From Hydractinia symbiolongicarpus (lineage: Eukaryota; Cnidaria; Hydrozoa; Anthoathecata; Hydractiniidae), in contig NC_079875.1 in the NCBI RefSeq assembly GCF_029227915.1, positions 15,741,001 through 15,805,000 of the forward strand: 64,000 nt of DNA. The letters run 5' to 3'. The position numbers and the translations under genes are program-made. Below, piece by piece: positions 38,767 to 49,400 of the stretch. Within the stretch, counting starts at the first letter, position 1, and each line of letters opens with the position of its first letter. The notes under the pieces were generated by a model, which saw only the letters and a list, made by a program, of their open reading frames with translations, searched no databases and had not been told where the DNA came from.

Positions 38767-41372
38767 CAGTACTGTCCGAATGTAAGCTTCCGTGTACACT
38801 CTATACAACACCTTTCTCTTCAAATCGGAGCCCCTCTATCTTTTGTATATTGTAATTACTTTAATGATCTTTGTGGGAGCTATGTTACAAGTGATTTTGC
38901 GATTAAACAATACTGTAATATTTTTTCATAACTGTGAGTTTTTCGTTGAAACTTATTGAAAATAAAATCTCCTTTAAGTAATGAAATTTAATGATTTGTT
39001 AACAATGTGAAAGATTAAAATAAATCGTGCAAAAATTATTGTTTTTAAAAATGTTTTTTCACATGTTTTTTTATATCTTTTAAAATTGGTCTGTTTTAAA
39101 AAATATATTTCTTAACATTTATTCTACGCTTTTTTTTTTCAACAAAACATTACGCGAAAGAAAACGCGCACAAAACTATTGTTGTTAAGAAAGTTTCATG
39201 CGTCTGTTTTTTGTTTAAAATACTTTTTAAAAAACTATCCTTTTGAAAATTTTATTGCGATCTTTTTTTCTTATCAAAACTTTAGGAATAACTTTAGTAG
39301 CATAACTTTAAAATACTTTTTTATCCATAAAATTAATTTTTATATTTACTCCAACGCTCTTCCACCTTGTTTTCTATGTTGTCAAGTTTTTAATAACTGT
39401 CTTCACAACAGAGGAGGGTATAATTGATAATTTTTTTATTGCGAAAATTTTTTAAATAATTCGCCTTCCTTTTAAAAAAAAAAAAATTTGTTATCTCGCT
39501 TAGCAAAATAAGTAGTGATGCAGCAAGACGTTTTCTTGTGCTGTTTTAAAAATTATGTGTCAAGAATTATTCTTGGCTGTTTCAAAAGTTATACAGAATA
39601 TGGTGTTGTTTCGAAACTTGTAAGTAGGTTTAAGGTTGTTTCGTTTGGAAATTTATACAGCAAGTTATTCTCCTTTCACTTATAAAAAAACTGAAAAGTT
39701 ATTTTAATAAAAATGTTAGTGTTGTTTTAATGTTTTTCGTGCAGTCTTATAAAAAATATATGTCCCACACATGCAAATTTTAATAAGAAATATAGTATAG
39801 GCAAAAAATATGTTACATCATAACAGAGGAGGGTGTTACGACAAACATATTCTGCGATGTATTTTTGATATTTTCCTGTAAGGCAAATTATTTAAAGCAG
39901 TAGTCAGCAGTATTACATTTAAGCTAGCAAACATATTTCACCATTATATCATGATATATTATCGTAATCATAGCGAAAGAGGGAGTTGCAACAATTACGC
40001 ATATCCTCTTTTTTTCTAGAGTCTGTTAAGATTGGGGTCACGATTGCTTACACAAGTTACAGTTTTACAAAAAATTTAAAGCAATGTATGTAATGAAAGA
40101 TATATTGAAATCATGTTCTGAAAATATATATCATCATCATCATCATTCTCGGCTTAACGTCCGTTTTCCATGCTAGCATGGGTTGGACGGGGTATATTAA
40201 TGACCCTCTTCCAATCTGATCTAGACTGTGTTAGATCTAAACTCAACTTCCTCTCTATCAAGTCTGTCCTTATAACCTCCTGCCTTTCTCGGTCTGCCTC
40301 TGGGCTTTGCCCCAGGAACTATCAAGTCTCTACACTTTCTTACCCAATTATCCTCCTCCATTCTTTCCAAGTGCCCCAGCCAATTCAATCTTCTTATCTG
40401 GATAACATCTTTAATTCTACGGAGACTTAGCCTGCTTTTTAGCTCATCTAAACTCTTTCTGTCTCTCAGACTGGCATTACGCATCCACCTAACCATTCTC
40501 ATATCATTCCTTTCTAAACGGTCAAGATCTTCCTGCTTCACTGCCCATGTCTCACTACCGTACAACATAACACTTCTTACACAGGCCTCATACAACCTAC
40601 CTTTTACCTCAATTGACAGGACTCTGCTAGTCAGTAAAGGAAGTAACTCTCTAAACTTTTTCCAAGCAGAACCTATCCTGCAAGTAACACTTCTTCCAAC
40701 ACCCCCTTCACTGCCCAACATATCACCTAAGTAACAGAAGTTCTTAACTATCTCTAACGAGCCACTGTTGTACATCATTAAAGCTGGAAATACTTCATTC
40801 TCTATAATCTCACCTTTGCAACGCTTGCATACAAACTGTATGTCAGCTCTTAACCTTCCACTAATACTACTGCACTTCTTATGTACCCAATGCTTGCAAG
40901 TCTGACAAAAAATTGAGTTACTACCAACTCCTTTCCTGCAAACTCCACAAGGCCACTTTCCAACTACAAGGTCACACTTGGCTGCAACGTTACTTATCAT
41001 GACTTTAGACTTTGCTGTGTTTACCTTCAGCCCTTTCTCTTCTAGTCCTTTCTTCCACTTCTCAAACTTTTCAACTAATTCTTCCATCGACTCTGCTATG
41101 AGAACCAAGATATTTTAAGTCTTCTTTCAAGATAAAAATTAAGATAGTACAGTAAAGTTTATTTTTATATTTTTAAATGGTTTTGTTTACAAATTTTATA
41201 GACTTCGTGCCGAGAATATTCTCAATATCATCAGATTCAGGTTATTGTTATTTATACAATAAGTTCCCCTGATCTTTTCAATTTTCCGCGTTGTAATTAT
41301 TTTCTCTAAAAGGCAATAGTATATATAAAAGTAATTATTTATGTGAGTTGTGCGTACATTTGGACTGTACTG
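38767..41372. mobile_element. Tc1/mariner-like non-autonomous element carrying a LINE fragment
   Basis: The left terminus reads CAGTACTGTCCGAATGTAAG. The right terminus in reverse complement reads CAGTACAGTCCAAATGTACG. TA flanks both sides (38765-38766, 41373-41374). No transposase is seen. Internal sequence at 39540-39900 recurs, inverted, at 32400-32900. The LINE piece at about 40130-41108 makes up most of the right third. Confidence 0.75.
40130..41108 (-). mobile_element. 5'-truncated LINE: reverse-transcriptase C-terminal region with a hairpin plus (TGA)n 3' end
   Basis: A 295-codon open frame (41108-40221) covers the post-catalytic part of a LINE ORF2. It contains EEKGLKVNTAKSKVMI, then a Cys/His cluster of PHD-like spacing (CGVCRKGVGSNSIFCQTCKHW), then YLGDMLGSEGG, ACVRSVMLYGSETWAV, MRMVRWM and WLGHLERMEEDNWVRKCRDL. 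The catalytic YxDD motif lies upstream of the truncation. The 3' UTR holds a compact hairpin around CCATGCTAGCATGG (40158-40190), followed on the minus strand by a (TGA)n tail (40130-40146). The frame is intact, so the insertion looks younger than the other LINE pieces. Confidence 0.88.
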
Positions 41373-41580
41373 TACATGTTTTTGTATTTAAATGGGATCT
41401 TGCTAACATAAGCAAAATTTTCAAGCCTTCATATTTCCTGATATGTTTGTCCAAAGCACATAATTATATACATATATTGTAGGTATATTTTTTAATAATG
41501 TTTTAGGTTCTACACATTACAGGCAACTAATTAACAAATGTGGATTTTTCCACCAGCTTTATCGACTATTGAAAGATCAT

Positions 41581-43474
41581 GTGATATTGTTGATAAAATT
41601 TTTTCCCTATGTGTCTCCTATTAAAATTTTGATCAGTTTTGATCAATGTAATAATTTAAATTACTTTAATAATATTTGCCTATCGGAAATCTTATTCAAG
41701 ATTGCGTTTGGATTTGTATGCAAGTAGCCTGTTCGTCATTGTACCCTCATGTAAATGTCATTCAGGCATAAACAGGGAGCATCTTCTTGTTATTTATGTA
41801 AAGTGGAAGAAATTGATGAATGTTTTCAGTTGGATATGACCTGAATTTACAAAATGTTTTGCTCTCATTTTCTTTCTTTTTTCATATGACATTTGTTGTA
41901 AGCAAACAATATAATTTTTTTGTAACATTTGAGATATACATATATACAGATATACAGTGTGTTTTTTGTTTGTCTACTCACTGCATTTATATATAATCAG
42001 CTAAAAAAAATTAAAAGCAGCACACTATTTAGATAAACCTTTTTTGTCACAGGAGGTACTCTTTAAAGTTTTGTATTTAACAATATTCTCCATTTGTCTA
42101 TACTACATTGTGCAGTACATCAAAACTGGTGCTGCGTTTTCCCTGCAACTGTTTGTCTACAAATTTAAAATTTTACCCGATGGCATTAAAATTTCTTTAT
42201 ATCAAAGTGCAAATAGGTGTGAAACTTCACCAAAAGTTTATTTTAAAACGTTGAGTAAAGGTAATGTATAAATTATGATTTTGAACAAAGTAACAATAAC
42301 AACAGAGAAATCTGCTGTCAATATTTTGTAAAAAATGTGAAAATTTTAGGTTACCTCCCAAGCAAAAATATTATTAGCTGAAACGATACAGAATACCGTT
42401 TTAATCAAACAAAATAATAAAAAAATTGCTACATTTGCTAATTATTGGAGTACTGGTACAAATAATTTGGTTTTACACACCCACACCTCTTCTGCAAATT
42501 CCTTCCTCTCCAACCTTTGGATTGACACAAAATGTTAACTCACACTTTTTACGTCATCACGACATCAGCCCTGATAGGGCTGTATGTCAATTTACTGACT
42601 TTAACCGTTATTTAAAATTTAAAAGAACAAAGAAATTAATTTTAAATGTTTTTTTTTACTTTGTCTCCGAAACAAAAACAAAATATTACTAAAAGAAAGA
42701 CTTCTTTATCTTATAATGTTCCTTTTATTTGATGTGACCACATACCAACCACCCTCTGGCAACTTACATATAAATCTCGAACCAAGATTAAAGCTCAGCA
42801 GTAAATTTTTTAAAGAGATTTTGAGTGGTTTTAAGGCTAGAATGGTAATAATTTCTATTAATTTTTATAAAAAATTATATATATATATATATGTCACACA
42901 TAAAAGGAAAACTGTGTAATGCGTAAAATCTTTAAGAAGGATTTTATAATCCAAATCAGAAACAACTGACCTTTTATGTCTTATCAGTGCTAACGCATGA
43001 AAATTCATTGTAAATTTTGTATCTGTTGGCTTAGTGTATAATTTTACAATGTTTATCAATATTGTTTAAAATTATATTACTTATGGGAAAACATACTCAA
43101 TATTCATACATCACTAAATTTTATTAGAACACTCAGGGAAACGCAGGGAATTTGTTTTCTGAAATTCTGTCTGCACCCTGATTAATTCAAAGTGTGTATT
43201 ACTTAATATCAGTTGGTTCAAGATTATGTTGATAAGCACCCAAAAGACTAACCTATTAAAAAATCAAATCAGAAAGAAAAATTATCATGGTATTTATTAG
43301 CACTGTTTCTTTTTTTTGCGTTTCAGAATACACAACATAAATAAAAATGCTGCCATTGTGTCAAAAATTATAGTTTGATATTGTCTATTTTTTGTTGTAA
43401 TTGTAAAATTAATGTTGCCAATTGTCTTGTGAGTTTTAAAATATTATATTATAGTGCATATTATAGGAATTAAC
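41581..43474. other. Intergenic region upstream of the CCCH/CHY gene
   Basis: AT-rich, with a (TA)n stretch near 42868-42892. Short ORFs have no recognisable domain. The acceptor-like TTATAG at 43461-43466, 8 nt before the ATG, is the only regulatory-looking signal I can point to. Confidence 0.5.
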
Positions 43475-46400
43475 ATGGAAGAAATAGTTGAAGTGGATGT
43501 TAGAATACAAACTACAAGAAGTTATCTTCAAACTGGTGATAACATAACCATAACACTTTCTAACAACACTTCACATGTTGAGGAACCCAGTAATGACGTA
43601 TCTACTAGTTCAAAAAAGATTGAGACTAGCAACAAAACCACAGTTTGTAGATTCTACAAAAGGAATGGTCGATGTAATCAAGGGAACAAGTGCAACTTTG
43701 AACATAGTGATATAAAGAAGGAGAAGGAAGCAGAAACTGTTGAAAAACCTATTGACTTACCTGAAGAAGACCTATCCAGTAGCTTTGAGAACTATTTAAA
43801 CATAAATTCGCTAAAGTCTAAACAATGCAAGTATTTTATTTCCCAACAAGGATGCAGGTTTGGTGACCAGTGTTCGTTTAATCACTATCGTTCAGTTGCA
43901 GATGCTGGAGAAGAGCCTGTTGATGAACATAATGACACTGTAGAATGTACTTCCCAATCGCAATATCTAACTCATTCTGAGGACCAGATCTTATGTAAGG
44001 ATAAGAATGTTTGTAAAGTGGTTAAAATTAAGGAAGAAGACCTTGAAAATGAATTAAATAACTCAAACCCAACAGAGGTTGGTGCAGGAATGGCTGATCA
44101 AGTTTTTGAGGAACCTCCCAGTCACTATAACACAAAAGAAAATGATGAAGTTGAGACTTCAACAGAACCTGAACTTAGATTGTCAGATGCTCAAAAAGAA
44201 ACTTATCATGGATCCAATCGAACTACTCCAAATTGTCGATATTTTCAGACTAGTCGTGGTTGTAGACAAAAGGGAAAATGCAAGTTCAAGCATGATAAAA
44301 AAGCAGTGTTAGATTCCAATGAATCAAATGATGAAATAGTAAGCAATGCATCTGTTGGGAGTAAAGTAAAAGAAAATACACATCCTGAAGAAAGTAGAAA
44401 TGATAAGAATATTACTGAAGATGTTAAAAATGGTGCCGCTGAGAATTTAGTTGAAAATGATGATAGGGTTCCAATTGAAAACAATAATAAAAAAGAACAC
44501 AATCGTACAAATGAAATGCAAAAACCATTAAGAAAGTGTAGATTCTTTAATTCTGACCGTGGTTGTCACAACAAGCAGTGCAGGTTTTTACATGAAAAGT
44601 TTAAATTGCAGCATACTGCGTCATCTGAGAAAAAAAGTCAAGTTATTGATAAAAATACCCCAGATGATGGAACTACAGAGAAATTTAACGTTACATTCAA
44701 TAATTCAAATGTTGTACCTAATGCTGAAAATCTGAAAAGAGTTGATGTAACACCGTCTCGCGAAGATGAGTCTGAACCTATAACAAACGTGCCCATTATA
44801 CCTACTAGTCAAGGAAATGCAGAAATATGCAAATTTTATCAAGAATTGAATGGTTGTAAGGAGAATTCCTGTCCTCTTCTTCATGAGAAAATCCAGTGTT
44901 CAAAAAATGTTGGTGTCGAAGAAACTAGAGGGCAAAATGATCTAGAGCAAAATGCTTGCGGAAAAGATTCTGGGAAAGAAAAGACATCCAAAGCCTCAGT
45001 TGCTGTCAATCGTGGGTACCAAAATAATATCTGTCGATTCCACCTCCTTCCAAGGGGATGTATCAAGGGAGAAAACTGTCCATATCAACATTCTTCGTCA
45101 AATCGTAATGCCATGCACACTCTCAACCTTCGTGAAACAGAAATAAAACAATTAGAAAGAAGATTCCGCAATAACTTTACCCTTGTGCAAAAGGAGCCTT
45201 CCACAGTATACAACTTGAACACCGCCCCAACTGATCCAGACTGGGTAAGTTTGCACATAATGTAATTTGCAACAGATCAAACCTTCGATGAACAATGTTG
45301 ACTTGATTGAAATTTTTTTGACGCAATAATATTTATACTCACCTTAGCAATGAATTTCTATTATTATTGATTTTTACTCATTCATACCTAAAAACAGCAA
45401 TATTTTCTTGAAAATTTGTCTGATTAAAGGTCCCATTTTTATTGACTGAAAAGCACGCGTTGCACACCTACACATGCGCATGCAAATTCGTCAAGGTGTG
45501 CTATTGATAAAACACATGCAAGATACTAAACTAATAGGTTTATCACTATAGCACACCTAAAAGCAAAGCTACACTTGATGTGCTATTTGCTGCATGCATG
45601 CCAAAATCTTTCTGGAAAAGCCTGTAGCAAGATTATTAAAGTGTTACTTCGGTATTTTATGTGTCTTTTTATTATTTTAACCTTAATCTTAGTATTGTTT
45701 AATACAAGATCTAATCTCAATAAAGATATTTTCTCCAATTTTTTCTCTTTTGGATATACACCAAAATACTTTAAGTTCTATATTTTATAAAAGTTTTAAA
45801 TTATTACCTACTCTGTTGGCCTGCTGAAAACTTGTTTTCATGGAAAATGCATAGAAACGAGGTCCTGCTTCAACCATTGTTTAAAACCCTTAAATGGCAC
45901 CATAAACATTCTAAATGGAACTTCAACTTCATTTTTTTTTCATTTTAGCCTTTTGTTGTCAAAGAATTTACATTACATGTTGAATTTCCTACAAGCTATC
46001 CTGCTGATGTATGTATTTTTTTTCTTTCTTTCTTTTTGTCTCTGTTTGTTTTTTTGCTATTACAGTTTAATAATTAGTCCAAATTTCAGCGTGAGTCTCA
46101 GCCCGAGTCAACCCCGTATTGGATTGAAAGCCCTGTAAGAACTAAAAAAAATATAGATGTAGCACTTTGCATAGATGGTCAACGAAATGAAGGTTATATG
46201 CAGAAAAAAAACAGTAGGATCAAAGTATATATTACCAGATTATGCATTGTGAAAAAAGTTATAGATGATGTAAAGTTTTGTTAATAAAGTAGAATAATTT
46301 CTTTTAAATATTTCTTTTTAGTTATTTAAACTTTCTGTGAAAGAAAGTGAAAAATTCCCTCCTGGATTTTGCACGTAAGTTTTAACATTTTAATTTTTTG

Positions 46401-49400
46401 AATGGACTTGTTTTATAAAATATATAAGGATTTCACATAGATGTAAGGTTTATGCTGGCTTCTCCATGTGGACATTCTCTACCAAGAAGTCCAAATTTTA
46501 ATAATGTTTACGTGGAAAATCATGATAAGCTGCCTTTATATATATCACATTAATGCACATGATATACTATATAAAAATTAGATTAATTCATTGCCAGAGG
46601 AAGTTGGTTACCGATGTACAGGACCTCGATCACCAATCCGTCCTGGAAAATCGTAACAATTATGTTCATCTCCTTTGAAACCTTGTAGTAACCAGTCAAG
46701 TGTATGACTTATAAAGGTGTTAGATACGGCATATTACATAACACAAATTTGACTATAAAAGTCAAAAGAATCTCATGATGAACATAATAAACTTCATCTT
46801 CATCTAAACCATATTTCAGTACTAATTGGTGACCAAATATGGTTGGATGGTTGGACCAATTGGTGTGATTTCAACAATGCTACTTTGCAGGGCACAAAGT
46901 AGCATTGTTGAAATCACACGAGTTTAATAAGTTTGAAGTACAAGTAAAGGATAATTTATTTTGCACCTCTTAATGTTTAATTTTAGGTATATAAATGAGA
47001 ACATTGAAGTATGGCTTAAAAATCGTAAATCCCATCGTGACAACAAGGACTTAGCATTTCGACCGTTTCTAAAATGGTTTGATAAAAGTTTAAAAGACCT
47101 TTTCACACATGCATTAACTAAGGTGACTAATATTTTTACAAAGTTACTTTAACACGTGCATATTTGTCGTGTATTCACTTTAAGGTTTACTTCAAATGAA
47201 GAAAATCCCAAATTAGGTCCAACAAATAGTTCTCCAAGAGGGAAAACTGAAAAATTTGTAAAATTGTTTAAAATTTAGGTCATTGCAAGATTTAATTTTC
47301 CCAAAAATTTATTCTATTAAGGTAGTTTGTGTCTCGCAAGTAAACTGAAAAAAAAATTGATAATAATAACATCACACCCTTTTGTAAAAATTAATTCTCA
47401 CGGAAAATTATGCCACTATTCCAAGTTACTCCAATACTGTTGTTTTTTCTGTTCTAATTTATTGTTAGGAAGATGTGAAAAGAAATTATTAAAATGATCA
47501 TTCTTAAAGTTCTCGCCAAATATGTGGAGCCACTTGCAAAATTTTTTTTCCATAAAATGGCGATATTTTAAGTTTCTTTTTTTAAAGCAGGGATTTTTCC
47601 GGACAAATGATTTCTTCAGAGATATTTATTTTTGTTCCATTCTTAACACAGGGCTTAATAAATGATATAAACGAATGTGATAAGATGATGAAAATAAAGT
47701 GCGAAAGAAAACGCGAGGAGAGAAAGGAAAAATTAAAAATACCAGAAACTATGATTGATAAATTGATGGATTCTGTAGAAAAAAAACCAGGTTAAGAACA
47801 TTCTTTTTTTTTTCGTCATGGATGACAAATAATGACAATAGCACGTGTATTTAATTTTTTGGTAAGTTAAAAACTTCCCTTTACATGCAATTTAAACCAT
47901 TAGAACGCTGGCATGGAATTTTAAAAAACTCAACATACTTATCCTTTTTTATCTTTATAATATATCTGTCTGTTTAGCGTAATTCCATTTTTAAACATCT
48001 TGCCAGGCAAACTGTCCCACACCAGGATTACCAATGTTTGCAGATGTGTTTTTTCTTGTTTTAATTATTTCTTTGGTGATTTAAAGCCTAAAAAATCTTT
48101 TTGTCATTGTCTGGGGGTATTGTAATAATAAAATTAGGATTTAATAAAGGAATTTTTATGTCATAGATTAAACTAGAACAGCAAGCTCAACAAGCTGGTA
48201 TTAAGTTAATTCCTTTTAACAAGATCCTTCCAAACAATGCTGCTGTTGATGGTGAGGTGATATCAAATGAAGAGGGCACGTCTGTAAATAATGAAGAACC
48301 AGCTACTACACAATCAGAAGATGTTAACGATGCTGTAAAAGTCGAGGAGGATACCTGTGATAATACTGCCTCAAATCACAATGAAAATAGTTCTTCTAAA
48401 AGGGTGAAAAAAGGAACAGAGATGAAGTTTTTAGATTTAGTTCTCAATGAAAATATTGGCACGCTGACCTTACCTAGTGTTAAACTTACAATTGAGTGTG
48501 AAAGATGTAGAAAGAGAGTGGATGTCTCCTTGGTAGAGAAAAAGTAAGATCTATTATGATAAATGACAAAAAAGCTGTCCAATTAAGTTGAATGGCATCT
48601 TTGAAAGTTTACATTGACCATGCATATCACGCTTTGTGTTGCATATTACATCTTGAAAGACGGTCAAGAAGTTGGATTAGCAAAATCCTCCAAAGCCATG
48701 TCAGTGAAAAAATTATCCAATAATATCAATAATTTTGGTTGAATGGTTAATTTATCTCGTTCAAAAGAAAGAAACTGCATTTTTAGTTGTTATCCTGTAA
48801 AAAAAAACATACATATTCTGTCATTCTTAGCAAAATGTTCTGATTTTGCTACTATTTCAGGCCCATAAAAAATGACTGTTACTATAGGAACGATCGGCTA
48901 CCATTTTGGACACAAAAAATGACTGTCACTATAGGAACAAGTCGTTAGCCCGTGTAGAAATGCACATGTTAGCCTGTTGTACATATTTCGGTCCTCAGAT
49001 TATCGCTTGCGGTTACTTCGCTACTGTGGTACCATTTTGCGCAGAAACAGACAAAATATAGGTATTATTAATATTGAGATGGTTAAAGTCAGGAACTTGT
49101 GTCAAAAAAATCAGCAACAAATCATTTAACAAAATATATAACTGGCCTCTAATTGTTATTTTGTATTTCAGAACATACACGGGTACCTGTACCAAGTGTA
49201 ATGTACAGCACATTGTGGCATACCATTCTGAACTTATTCATCAACACTCGCCAGTTGTTGGTTATCTACACATGCAAGGGTAAATCGCTCTTTTCTCTAG
49301 ATCATGTGACCTTTTAAGATAAATAAAGGGTAAATCGCTCTTTTCTTTGATCATGTGACCTTTAATAAATAGCATCTTATATTTTTCTTTTTTCATTTAG

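Larger units (their letters stand above)
37441..41580 (+). repeat. Dispersed repeat copy split by nested insertions
   Basis: Its left portion (37441-37635) matches the start of the 24600-25295 copy (CTATAGTGGAT followed by TATTTTCCTT). It resumes at 38576-38766 (GATGATGTCATTAAA, TATATGAT) and again at 41373-41580, ending GTGGATTTTTCCACCAGC, as the other copy ends. The two interruptions are exactly the MITE at 37636-38575 and the Tc1-like element at 38767-41372. Confidence 0.7.

Noticed and set aside
43454-43474. GTG start upstream of the CCCH/CHY ATG
   Set aside because: Non-ATG start in an animal gene, with an acceptor-like TATAG between it and the first ATG at 43475.
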